From: Methylocaldum sp002005105
Lineage (GTDB): Bacteria; Pseudomonadota; Gammaproteobacteria; Methylococcales; Methylococcaceae
Assembly (NCBI RefSeq): GCF_051027545.1
Contig: NZ_CP194902.1
Location: forward strand, 3,162,001-3,226,000
Direction of reading: 5' to 3'
DNA length: 64,000 bases
Shown: positions 15,164 through 23,432 of the stretch, one piece after another
Layout: every line of letters starts with the position of its first letter
Position numbering within the stretch: position 1 is the stretch's first letter
Translations under genes and position numbers: made by a program
Notes under the pieces: generated by a model
What the model was told of the DNA's origin: nothing
What the model saw: only the letters and a program-made list of their open reading frames with translations
Databases searched by the model: none

Positions 15164-16549
15164 TCAAAAAAACGGTTCTCGGTCTTGAAAGAGAACTTCG
15201 ATCCGCGCTCCGCCGTGATCGGAACGTGACAGCCGGACCCGCGCGTCATGCTGCTCGGCAATTTCTTTGACGATCGCAAGCCCGAGCCCGCAGCCGTCGC
15301 CGGGACTGCCCGGGGGGCGATAAAACCTCTCAAAAATCCTGTCCGCCTCGGAATCCGGAATGCCCGGCCCGTCATCTTCCACGATGAGGCATGGATGGGT
15401 ATCCGCCGCGAGCCGTACCGTAATTTGGCCATGATCGCGTCCGTAGCGGATGGCGTTGTCCAGGAGATTGTTGAGCAATTCGCGGAGCAGGGTTTCCTCG
15501 CCTTGCACGTACACCGGAGCCTGCGGTCCTTCGAAGCTCAGATCCATATCGCGTTGCAGCGCTCTCGGCACCCAATCCATACAGGCATCCCTTGCGATGG
15601 CGCGGAGGTCCGCCCGCGAACCGGGTCGAGAGCCGCCTAGAGCCGTTTCCGAGCGCGCCAGCACCAAGAGCTGCGTGCTCAACCGCGATGCCCGGTCGGC
15701 GCAGTTTCGGATTTGCGCGAGGGCGGGGCGCATCGTCGCCAGCTCGGTTTCCCGCAGAGCACGCTCCGCCTGGACTTTCAGGCCGGCCAACGGGGTTCGC
15801 AGCTGGTGCGCGGCATTGGCGATGAAGCGCTGCTGGGCAGTGATTGCCGTGGAGAGCCTCGCGAGTAGATCGTTGATGGTATGGGTCAGCGTGAGCACTT
15901 CGAGAGGTACGCCGGTATCCGGGATCGGCGCGAGGTCGCGCGGCGAGCGTTGGGCGATTTCGCGCGTCAATGTGTTTAGCGGATGCAGGCCCCGGTTGAT
16001 GCCTATCCAGATGTACAGCCCCGCGCCAAAAACCAGCAAAAATTGGGGTACCAGCTCGGCCAGGAGAATGTCGGTCATCATGCTGCGTCTTTTCCTTATC
16101 GTCTCGGCAACCTGGACCAAGACTTCCTCGGAACTGTCCTTGGGCGTGGCGAGCATGGAAACCACCCGGACGCTGTGGTTTTGAATCATACTGTCGAAAT
16201 ACACCGGCTGATCGCGGACCGAAGCCAAGTCGGGCGGAGGTGGAACTCGTTTGTCCCCGGCCATGAATCCGTGGCGGGACGATTCGATTTTGAAGAAGGT
16301 TTGATCCACCTCGTCCCACTGGAAAATCTCCAATGCGGTGGGTGGCAGTTCGAAGGTCACCTTGCCTTTCTGGGCCTTGACTTCCTGCGCCAGCGAGCGT
16401 GCCGAGTCGAGCAGCCAGCGGTCATAGGCCGCATTGGCGTAATGAAACGCGATGTAATAGGAGGCTATGGCGTCCAGCACCACGAACAGGGCGAGAGGGA
16501 GCGCCAAGCGCAGCAGAAACTGGGTTCGGAGGCTCTGGACTTTAGCCAT
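15164..16549 (-). CDS. Two-component sensor histidine kinase (TctE/QseC-like)
   Basis: The 461-residue membrane kinase has a first TM segment near residues 13-32 (LALPLALFVVLDAIASYYI), a periplasmic domain of about 130 residues of the 2CSK_N type (MAGDKRVPPPPDLASVRDQPVYFDS region), a second TM segment near 165-185 (VPQFLLVFGAGLYIWIGI), HAMP, an H-box NAAHQLRTPLAGL with the phosphorylated His at about residue 245, N-box ELLNNLLDNAIRYG, and G-boxes VEDDGPGIP and GCGLGLAIVKEI. Its start overlaps the response-regulator gene by eight bases. The TctE relatives sense tricarboxylates, but no transporter is adjacent, so the signal is unknown. Confidence 0.92.
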   Translation of the reverse strand: MAKVQSLRTQFLLRLALPLALFVVLDAIASYYIAFHYANAAYDRWLLDSARSLAQEVKAQKGKVTFELPPTALEIFQWDEVDQTFFKIESSRHGFMAGDKRVPPPPDLASVRDQPVYFDSMIQNHSVRVVSMLATPKDSSEEVLVQVAETIRKRRSMMTDILLAELVPQFLLVFGAGLYIWIGINRGLHPLNTLTREIAQRSPRDLAPIPDTGVPLEVLTLTHTINDLLARLSTAITAQQRFIANAAHQLRTPLAGLKVQAERALRETELATMRPALAQIRNCADRASRLSTQLLVLARSETALGGSRPGSRADLRAIARDACMDWVPRALQRDMDLSFEGPQAPVYVQGEETLLRELLNNLLDNAIRYGRDHGQITVRLAADTHPCLIVEDDGPGIPDSEADRIFERFYRPPGSPGDGCGLGLAIVKEIAEQHDARVRLSRSDHGGARIEVLFQDREPFF

Positions 16550-17213
16550 CGGTGTCTTTTTCGAGTAAATAGCCTAGGCCGCGCACAGTCCGGATTCTCA
16601 CGCCGAATGCCTCCATCCGTTTGCGCAGCCTGTGAATATAGACTTCGATGGCGTTGTCTCCCAGTTCTTCGTTTCCCGCCGACAGGCGCTGGGCGATACG
16701 GTCCTTGCTGACCACCCGCCCGGCCTGGATCAACAGCGCCTCGAGCACTCCGTATTCTCGCGCGGACAGAATGATGGGTGCATCGTCCACCAGCACTTGG
16801 CGATTCAGGGTGTCCAGCGTCAATCGGCCGACCGTGAGATCGCCGAATCCTCCATAACGGCGACGTATCAGAGCGTGAATTCTTGCCTCCAACTCTCGGA
16901 GGTCGAAAGGCTTGACCATGTAGTCGTCCGCGCCCCATTCGAGACCCTTGATTCGGTCATTCAGGGCATCTCGTGCGGTCAGGACCAAGACGGGAACGGG
17001 ATTTTTCCGCGCTCGCAACCTTCGCAATAGTTCGCAGCCCTCCATGTCGGGCAGTCCCAGGTCCAGAATGACCAAATCGAAGCTTTGGGTGAGCAGTGCG
17101 GATTCGGCATAAGCTCCCGAAGCCGCACCGGTGACCGCGTAGCCCGATTGACCGAGCACGTGCGTGAGGCCGTCGGCCAGAACGGTATCATCCTCCACGA
17201 GTAGAATCTTCAT
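16542..17213 (-). CDS. OmpR/PhoB-family response regulator
   Basis: The 223-residue protein consists of a receiver domain (acidic pair ED at 7-8, phospho-Asp in LVILDLGLPD at about residue 51, switch Thr in VLVLTARD, Lys in MVKPFDLREL) and a C-terminal winged-helix DNA-binding domain (LSAREYGVLEALL ... DNAIEVYIHRLRKRME). It is the first gene of the pair with the histidine kinase. The forward gene on the other side, an OpgC-like acyltransferase at 17359, is a possible target because of the divergent arrangement, but no operator was identified. Confidence 0.94.
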   Translation of the reverse strand: MKILLVEDDTVLADGLTHVLGQSGYAVTGAASGAYAESALLTQSFDLVILDLGLPDMEGCELLRRLRARKNPVPVLVLTARDALNDRIKGLEWGADDYMVKPFDLRELEARIHALIRRRYGGFGDLTVGRLTLDTLNRQVLVDDAPIILSAREYGVLEALLIQAGRVVSKDRIAQRLSAGNEELGDNAIEVYIHRLRKRMEAFGVRIRTVRGLGYLLEKDTDG

Positions 17214-17358
17214 AAGTCAAACAAGCGTTATGAAAGGTTTGTGAAAGCTTCGGATTATAGAATGGAGCGTTAGGGCGCCCGCGCCGAGAGCGCTATGGGG
17301 TGAGTGTCTAAGTCAGCGTGGACCCGGTGCATATTTTCGTCGACAGATTAAGATCCCG

Positions 17359-18741
17359 ATGACCGGACAAAGCTTACACAAACAGCGAAACCTTAAGCTC
17401 GATTTTTTTCGCGGCCTTGCCTTGCTGATTATCTTTATCAATCACATCCCCGCCAACGAGCTGCTGCTTTATACCCCGTCTCGTTTCGGCTTGAGCGATG
17501 CGGCCGAGGTCTTCGTGTTTCTCTCCGGCTATGCAGCGGCCATCGCTTATGGCCGCAGTTTCCGCACGTCCGGTTTATGGTTGGGCAGCGTTCGGGTGTT
17601 TTACCGCTGTGGGCAAATCTACGGCGCCCACCTCGCTCTGTTCATGCTTTTGGCGGCTGTTTGCGTGCTGGGCAACGCGGTTTTCGAAGAGCCGGATTAT
17701 ATCCACCGTCTCAATATTCGATATTTTTTCGATGATACTCAGGAGGCCCTTCTGGGATTGATTTCCCTACGGTATGTTCCGAATTATTTCGATATTCTGC
17801 CGATGTATCTGGTGGTCATGTTGTGGATACCGGTGGTGTGGGCGCTGTCCCGCATTCATATAGCGCTGGCCTTCGCCTTCCCTATCGGTGTTTACCTCGC
17901 CATGTGGCGATACGGACTGGAGCTTTCGGCGGACCTGCACAGCGATCGCCCCTGGTTTTTCAATCCGTTCGGCTGGCAGCTGATTTTTTTCACCGGCTTC
18001 GCCTTCGGATCCGGCTGGATTAAACCTCCCGGACACAAGATATGGCTGGCGGCAATCTGTGTGGCGTTCGTGATTCTGTCTTTGCCGCTGAGTCCCGAGC
18101 CGGCGCTCCGGCCGACCGAGTTCCTGATTCAACTCCACGCCGGTTTGCTGCCCTGGCTGGACAAGACCCATCTCGGGCCGTTACGGTGGGTGTATTTCAT
18201 GGCCTTGGCCTATCTCGTCACGACATTCCTGCGGAACCGGGAACATTGGCTGAATTCGAAGGCCGTCCGGCCCATTATCGAAATGGGTCAGCAGTCGCTG
18301 CCGATATTCATCGTAACGATGGCGCTTTCCTATGTCGGCGGTATGTTCTTGGACCAATTCGGTCACGAGGTCGCGGCGCTTACGGCGGTCAATTTGGGCG
18401 GCTGCGCGTTGCTCTTGCTTACCGCCCGCACGATGGCGTGGTTGAAGTCTAGCCCATGGAAAGTTCAGAGCGGGCGGAGTTCCTTGTCGGCCGCTTGGCA
18501 CGATGATGGAGCGAGCGACTCGCTCTTTCCGGTTTTTGCGGTACGGCCGAGCCGATTGAAGCAAACTCCGGTAATGGTTCTCGTAGCTTTTGTGGCAGCG
18601 GTGCCTTTGTCTCTTTCTCAAAGGAATTCGGACGCTCACTATTCCATGGTGGCCATGCGAGGGGCCGGAGGGATCTTAGTGCAAGATCATGTGCATGGTC
18701 ATGTAAACGAGGCAGTGGGCACTCAAGAGAATTTCAAGTAG
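17359..18741 (+). CDS. OpgC-domain membrane acyltransferase
   Basis: A 460-residue polytopic protein of the OpgC type, which in other bacteria transfers succinyl or similar groups onto periplasmic glucans. It opens with the family signature LDFFRGLALLIIFINHIPAN (Arg and His near the proposed active site) and continues with FGLSDAAEVFVFLSGYAAA and about ten membrane helices; FNPFGWQLIFFTGFAFG is also typical. The last 80 or so residues, after WLKSSPWK, are poorly hydrophobic and unlike OpgC family ends, suggesting that the original stop was lost or a frameshift extended the frame. No opgG/opgH is adjacent, so the acceptor is unknown. Confidence 0.82.
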   Translation: MTGQSLHKQRNLKLDFFRGLALLIIFINHIPANELLLYTPSRFGLSDAAEVFVFLSGYAAAIAYGRSFRTSGLWLGSVRVFYRCGQIYGAHLALFMLLAAVCVLGNAVFEEPDYIHRLNIRYFFDDTQEALLGLISLRYVPNYFDILPMYLVVMLWIPVVWALSRIHIALAFAFPIGVYLAMWRYGLELSADLHSDRPWFFNPFGWQLIFFTGFAFGSGWIKPPGHKIWLAAICVAFVILSLPLSPEPALRPTEFLIQLHAGLLPWLDKTHLGPLRWVYFMALAYLVTTFLRNREHWLNSKAVRPIIEMGQQSLPIFIVTMALSYVGGMFLDQFGHEVAALTAVNLGGCALLLLTARTMAWLKSSPWKVQSGRSSLSAAWHDDGASDSLFPVFAVRPSRLKQTPVMVLVAFVAAVPLSLSQRNSDAHYSMVAMRGAGGILVQDHVHGHVNEAVGTQENFK

Positions 18742-18869
18742 CAAGCTCGGGCGATGAGTACGTCGCGAGTGCGTGACGCATTTGGCCGCAGGCCGGTCCT
18801 ATGCGTGCAGCGTCGGTATCTGGACCGGCACCGTCAAACGCCGATTAACGAACATTTGAAGAGGCAACT

Positions 18870-19517
18870 ATGAGACCGTTCGAGAAACTATTATTGGAAA
18901 ACAAAGCATGGGCCGAAGAAAAAACGATCCGGGAGCCGGAATACTTTTCGCGGTTGGCTAACGCTCAGACACCGGATTTTTTGTGGATCGGGTGTTCCGA
19001 TAGCCGGGTTCCGGCGGAAATCATCGTCAATGCTCAGCCCGGCGAGATTTTCGTACACCGGAACATCGCCAATCAGGTCATTACCACCGACTTCAATAGT
19101 CTCAGCGTGATCCAGTATGCGGTCGACGTGCTCAAGGTGAGCCACGTGATCGTATGCGGGCATTACAACTGCGGCGGCATCCGGGCGGCGCTCAGCCCGC
19201 AACGCTCGGAACTGCTGATCGTCAACAAATGGCTGATGCATATCAAGGACGTGTACCGTTTGCACCAGTCCGAGATCAATGCGCTGGAGACCGAAGAAGC
19301 GCGGGCGGAGAGATTGGTGGAGCTCAACGTCATCGAACAGGTTCAGACGCTCGCGCACACCTCGGTAATCCAGCATGCATGGAAACGCCATCAACGCCCG
19401 GTACTGCACGGGTGTGTATATGGCCTGAAAGATGGAATCATCAAAGAACTCATCCGGCTTCCGCCCGAAACGCTGATTCATCCGATTTACCAGTACACGG
19501 ATCTGCCCGAGGGTTGA
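18870..19517 (+). CDS. can: Beta-class carbonic anhydrase
   Basis: Interconverts CO2 and bicarbonate in the cytosol. The 215-residue protein carries the zinc site of the beta class: Cys and the Asp-Arg dyad in WIGCSDSRVPAE (about residues 39-50), then His and Cys in VIVCGHYNCGG (about residues 95-105). Length and sequence agree with Escherichia coli Can. GAAGAGG stands eight bases before ATG 18870. It is monocistronic as far as seen. Confidence 0.96.
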   Translation: MRPFEKLLLENKAWAEEKTIREPEYFSRLANAQTPDFLWIGCSDSRVPAEIIVNAQPGEIFVHRNIANQVITTDFNSLSVIQYAVDVLKVSHVIVCGHYNCGGIRAALSPQRSELLIVNKWLMHIKDVYRLHQSEINALETEEARAERLVELNVIEQVQTLAHTSVIQHAWKRHQRPVLHGCVYGLKDGIIKELIRLPPETLIHPIYQYTDLPEG

Positions 19518-19563
19518 CCCTTCCAGTCGGCGCGCTTAGAGCCTATTCTGGTAGGTCCCCAAA

Positions 19564-19637
19564 CCCTTCGACAAGCCTGTCCTGAGCACCGTCGAAGGGC
19601 CTGTCCTGAACCAAGTCGAAGGGCTCAGGGCGAACGG
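19564..19637. repeat. CCCTTCGACAAG-type dispersed repeat cluster
   Basis: Alternating units built on CCTTCGAC and GTCGAAGG, with CTGTCCTGA and CTCAGGGCGAACGG modules, make a compound of imperfect inverted repeats. This repeat type is widespread in unrelated bacterial genomes and often yields the false peptide FDLVQDRPFDGAQDR. Apart from it, the 333-base interval 19518-19850 shows no gene. Confidence 0.75.
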
Positions 19638-19850
19638 CCGACCGAGATAGGCTTTCGGCGCGCATCCGGTTTTTGCGTCTGCGTAGTTCCCATACACCTG
19701 AAGCGTCGCGCGAGAAGAGATTTGCCGCCCGAGAACCGTTAGCGGTATAAGAGAGTCCGAGAAAGAGAAGAATCAATCGGAACCGGAGGCTTGCCGGCGA
19801 GCTCCGCCTCGGAAAGGTCAAACACATTCACCGGGAGTCGCGGAGAACGG

Positions 19851-21242
19851 ATGCTGCGAAATATCATCGTCATCTTTATCGGGTTGTGGCTCACGGCGGA
19901 GATCGCGGGTGGAGCCGAGCAGCCGTCCGAACGTCCGGCTCCGCCGCCGAAGGTGGTTGCGCAATTGACGATAGATGGTCCTGTGGGGCCTGCGACCAGC
20001 GATTATATCGACCGTGCGCTGAAGGATGCCGAAGCTCGAAATGCGAGCCTGGCAATCATTCGGATGGATACGCCGGGCGGCCTCGACACGGCGATGCGCG
20101 ACATCATCCGAATGATTCTGGCTTCGCCCTTTCCGATAGTGTCCTACGTCGCCCCAAGCGGAGCCCGGGCGGCCAGCGCAGGGACTTATATTCTTTATGC
20201 CAGCCATGTTGCTGCGATGGCACCCGCCACCAATCTGGGCGCCGCGACGCCGGTCGCCATCGGCGCACCGGGAGGAAACGAAGGCAAGCCCGGGCCGAAC
20301 GATAAGGATGAGCCGAAAGCGCCGCGCGACTCCGGCGACGCCATGTCCAAGAAGATAATCAATGACGCGGTGGCCTATCTGCGCGGTCTTGCTCAGCTTC
20401 GGGGCCGAAACGCCGACTGGGCCGAGAAATCGGTGCGCGAAGGGGTCAGTCTTACCGCCGAGGAAGCGCTTAAGATGCACGTCATCGACATCGTCGCGTC
20501 CGATGTTCCTACTTTGCTGGCGAAATTGCACGGACGGCAGGTCGACGTGTTGGGCCGCTCCGTAACGCTCGATTTGACCGGGGCCGCCGTGGAAGCGATC
20601 GATCCCGATTGGCGCAGCCGTCTTCTCGCCGTCATCACCAATCCCAATGTTGCATACATCCTGATGATGATCGGGGTGTACGGACTCATTCTCGAATTTT
20701 ACAACCCCGGATCCATCGTACCGGGCACGGTCGGCGTCATTTCCCTCCTGCTGGCGATGTATGCCTTTCAGGTCCTGCCGGTCAATTATGCCGGTCTCGC
20801 CCTGATCATCGTCGGCATCGGTCTGATGATCGCCGAAGCGTTCGCGCCGAGTTTCGGGGCGCTCGGGCTAGGCGGCATCGCGGCGTTCATCATCGGCAGC
20901 GTAATCCTGATCGACACCGAACGAATGCCCGGCGTCGGCCTCAGTTGGGCCGTGATTGCGGCATTCGCCCTGGCCAGCCTGATGTTCTTCGGCGTTGCGG
21001 TAGGCCTGATCTTGCGGTCGCGGCACAAGGCCGTCGTCACCGGGCGCGAAGAGCTGATCGGTGCGGTGGGGACCGCCCTGGAGGACTTCCAGGAATTGGG
21101 CAGAATCCATGTCCGAAGCGAAATCTGGACGGCGCGAACCGGGATTGCGGTGCACAAGGGTCAACGCGTTCGCGTAAAAGGAATGGACGGATTAATTCTC
21201 AACGTCGCGCCATTAGAAGAACGAAAGGAGCTAGAGCCATGA
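19851..21242 (+). CDS. NfeD-family membrane-bound serine protease (long form, ClpP-like)
   Basis: The 463-residue protein begins with a signal peptide or anchor (MLRNIIVIFIGLWLTAEIAG). A ClpP/crotonase-fold protease domain covers about residues 35-225 (IIRMDTPGGLDTAMRDIIR; APSGARAASAGTYILYASH contains the catalytic Ser in the ASAGT motif). Four to five TM helices then follow (AYILMMIGVYGLILEFYNPG onward), and a C-terminal NfeD OB-fold domain (IGAVGTALEDFQELGRIHVRSE). GGAG precedes ATG 19851. The stop overlaps the slipin start by four bases; NfeD-stomatin pairs are a conserved unit in which the protease is thought to act on the stomatin partner. Confidence 0.92.
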   Translation: MLRNIIVIFIGLWLTAEIAGGAEQPSERPAPPPKVVAQLTIDGPVGPATSDYIDRALKDAEARNASLAIIRMDTPGGLDTAMRDIIRMILASPFPIVSYVAPSGARAASAGTYILYASHVAAMAPATNLGAATPVAIGAPGGNEGKPGPNDKDEPKAPRDSGDAMSKKIINDAVAYLRGLAQLRGRNADWAEKSVREGVSLTAEEALKMHVIDIVASDVPTLLAKLHGRQVDVLGRSVTLDLTGAAVEAIDPDWRSRLLAVITNPNVAYILMMIGVYGLILEFYNPGSIVPGTVGVISLLLAMYAFQVLPVNYAGLALIIVGIGLMIAEAFAPSFGALGLGGIAAFIIGSVILIDTERMPGVGLSWAVIAAFALASLMFFGVAVGLILRSRHKAVVTGREELIGAVGTALEDFQELGRIHVRSEIWTARTGIAVHKGQRVRVKGMDGLILNVAPLEERKELEP

Positions 21243-22000
21243 TCACCACCTATTTCGTCGTTTTTCTCGCCGTCATCGTACTGATGTTTCTGTTCGCGGC
21301 GATCAAAGTGCTGCGCGAATACGAGCGAGGCGTCATCTTTCTGCTGGGCCGATTCTACAAGGTCAAGGGACCGGGACTGTTCATCGTCATTCCGATCATT
21401 CAGCAGATGGTCAAGGTAGATCTCCGGACCATCGTGATGGACGTTCCGACCCAGGATGTGATTTCGCGGGACAATGTTTCGGTCAAGGTGAATGCGATCG
21501 TCTTTTTTCGGGTGATCGATCCGGCCAACGCGATCATTCAGGTGGCCAACTATTACGAAGCGACCAGTCAGCTCGCGCAGACAACCTTGCGTTCGGTGCT
21601 CGGCCAGCACGAACTGGACGAGATGCTGGCGGAACGCGAGAAATTGAACATCGACATACAGGGCGTCCTCGATCAGCAGACGGATGCCTGGGGCATCAAA
21701 GTATCCAATGTGGAGATCAAGCATGTCGACTTGGATGAGAGCATGGTTCGAGCCATTGCGCGACAGGCGGAGGCGGAGCGGGAACGCCGCGCCAAAGTGA
21801 TACACGCCGAAGGCGAGTTTCAGGCTTCGCAACGCCTGGTCGAAGCGGCTCGGACATTGGCGCAGGCCCCCAGAGCCATCGAACTGCGCTATCTCCAGAC
21901 CCTGACCGAGGTTGCGGGCGACAGATCTTCAACCATCGTGTTTCCGCTGCCGATGGAAATCGTGAGTGCCTTCAGGAGCAGTCAAAGCACGACATCTTGA
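21239..22000 (+). CDS. Slipin (stomatin/SPFH-family membrane protein)
   Basis: The product has 253 residues, with its ATG inside the ATGA overlap with nfeD. One N-terminal membrane segment (TYFVVFLAVIVLMFLFAAI) precedes an SPFH domain (EYERGVIFLLGRF, KVDLRTIVMDVPTQDVISRD, VFFRVIDPANAII) and a helical C-terminal region (ARQAEAERERRAKVIHAEGE). This is the slipin-2/YbbK-like arrangement. SPFH proteins form ring-like scaffolds and membrane microdomains; the NfeD partner supports a membrane quality-control role. A sequence downstream of the gene (22001-22194) holds nothing recognised. Confidence 0.93.
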   Translation: MITTYFVVFLAVIVLMFLFAAIKVLREYERGVIFLLGRFYKVKGPGLFIVIPIIQQMVKVDLRTIVMDVPTQDVISRDNVSVKVNAIVFFRVIDPANAIIQVANYYEATSQLAQTTLRSVLGQHELDEMLAEREKLNIDIQGVLDQQTDAWGIKVSNVEIKHVDLDESMVRAIARQAEAERERRAKVIHAEGEFQASQRLVEAARTLAQAPRAIELRYLQTLTEVAGDRSSTIVFPLPMEIVSAFRSSQSTTS

Positions 22001-22194
22001 TCGGTTCATCGTTCTGCCCATGCCATGCGGTAGAACAGGCGCCGGAAAAGGAAGGCGATTACGCCGCGACTTTGTTCTCGCCGCTCTTTCGCGGTGGTAC
22101 CCACAGGTAGGATAATCCGATTGCGGGCAGCTTTACTGCCCAGGACGCGGCTCGGTCGCGTCGATTCCTACCAGTCAAGCGAGGTTATGCTGAT

Positions 22195-22494
22195 ATGCCG
22201 CTATTCATTTCCATATTGCTCACCATAGGCATCATTTATTGGTATTACCGGACCGCAGAGCGGTTGGGATTGAAGTCGCTGCACTGGGGTGTCGCGGGAG
22301 CCATCGCTTACCAGGTGCCGGCCTGGGCGTGGATGATTTTGGTTTCCAAACCGTACCTGTCCTCACTCAGAGGAGCGGCGAAAACCGGAATGTCGGCGTT
22401 CCTGATCGGTCACTCCTGGATTTTGGTGGGCGCATTATGTGCCGTGTTGGTTTACAAGTTCGTCCTGTTGAAAGCCAATGTTCGGGAATCGTAA
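22195..22494 (+). CDS. Small inner-membrane protein, unknown
   Basis: The 99-residue protein has three hydrophobic helices: PLFISILLTIGIIYWYY, GVAGAIAYQVPAWAWMILV and SWILVGALCAVLVYKFVLL, with short charged links. No charged residue conserved for transport is obvious. It is flanked downstream by a strong bidirectional terminator, which supports it as a transcribed gene. I do not recognise the family. Confidence 0.6.
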   Translation: MPLFISILLTIGIIYWYYRTAERLGLKSLHWGVAGAIAYQVPAWAWMILVSKPYLSSLRGAAKTGMSAFLIGHSWILVGALCAVLVYKFVLLKANVRES

Positions 22495-22546
22495 TCGGTC
22501 ATTTTTCGGTAGCTACCGAGCAACCGATTCTAGGTTCGATACACGG

Positions 22547-22583
22547 AAAAAGGGATTCCGAGCTTAAACCGGAATCCCTTTTT
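22547..22583. terminator. Bidirectional intrinsic terminator
   Basis: AAAAAGGGATTCCG (22547-22560) is exactly complementary to CGGAATCCCTTTTT (22570-22583), with a nine-base loop. The A/T ends give a T-run in each direction, so it can end both the forward small membrane gene and the reverse PuuD-like gene at 22600-23223. Confidence 0.93.
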
Positions 22584-22599
22584 GATTTCGATGAACCCC

Positions 22600-23223
22600 C
22601 TACGCCAGGTTTTGGGCGGCGACCATGAAGTAAAGCATCGGGATCGAGGACATGGTGTTGAAGCGGCTGGCCAGCATCGCTGTCCGCGCGGCCGTCTTTT
22701 TCTCGTCATCCGTGGCTTCGACCAGCCCCAGCGCCTTCTTCTGATTCGGCCAAATGATGTTCCACACGTTGTAGGCCATGATCAGGCCAAGCCACATACC
22801 GAGACCGATATAGGTAGCCTGTCCGCCCTTGAAGTAGCCCAACAGCAGGGCCTGGATGACGTAGCCGTTCAGGATCGCCAGGATCAGTCCGGTGACTACG
22901 GTCGACAAGGCAGCCCAGCGGAACCAGAACAGAGCGGCCGGTGCGATGACCTTGCCGATCGCTGGCTTTTGTTCGTCCGGGATCTTGGGCATGGACGGGA
23001 TTTGGACAAAGTTGAAGTACCACAGCAGACCGATCCACATGACGCCCGAAAGCACATGCAGCCAGCGAAACAGAAACGCAAACCAGACTTGCGACATCTG
23101 AACGGTGCCGGTGGCGAACGCCAGAGCCACGACCAGCACGGCGCCGAAGATCAGAGCCCTTTCCAGTTTGTCCAATCCGAATTTCGCAAGTGCGTTGATC
23201 ACCTGAAGCATGACATTTTGCAT
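22600..23223 (-). CDS. PuuD-like (Urate_ox_N) membrane protein, stand-alone
   Basis: The 207-residue protein has about five TM helices. The segment FRWLHVLSGVMWIGLLWYFNFVQIP and the later VIAPAALFWFRWAALSTVVTG resemble the membrane domain of urate hydroxylase PuuD. True PuuD is longer, with a C-terminal cytochrome c domain; this protein has no CxxCH haem motif. Histidines in the first helix could ligate haem. No purine-catabolism genes are near, so a urate function is doubtful. The preferred reading is a family member of unknown function. Confidence 0.6.
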   Translation of the reverse strand: MQNVMLQVINALAKFGLDKLERALIFGAVLVVALAFATGTVQMSQVWFAFLFRWLHVLSGVMWIGLLWYFNFVQIPSMPKIPDEQKPAIGKVIAPAALFWFRWAALSTVVTGLILAILNGYVIQALLLGYFKGGQATYIGLGMWLGLIMAYNVWNIIWPNQKKALGLVEATDDEKKTAARTAMLASRFNTMSSIPMLYFMVAAQNLA

Positions 23224-23432
23224 TGTCGTTTTCCTCTTTTTTGTTAGTGTTGACTAGACCGTGCAAAGTGTGCGCGGGCTCAACAGGGTATTCTTCTCTC
23301 GGGCGGCAATCAAATGGAATTCGGCGGCGTGGCCGACATAGGGGGCTACGATATTTGCGACGCGTAACGCCTTCCTCCGCGAACGCTACACCAGGCGAGA
23401 AAACGTGTCAGGCGGGCGGCTAGCGTCCCGGC

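Noticed and set aside
15164..17213. Naming the two-component pair tctDE or qseBC
   Set aside because: Similarity is to the whole subfamily; no tricarboxylate transporter or other specific context supports a symbol.
19543..19827. Reverse-strand frame of 94 residues containing FDLVQDRPFDGAQDR
   Set aside because: This peptide is the translation of the TTCGAC dispersed repeat and appears as a false gene in many genomes.
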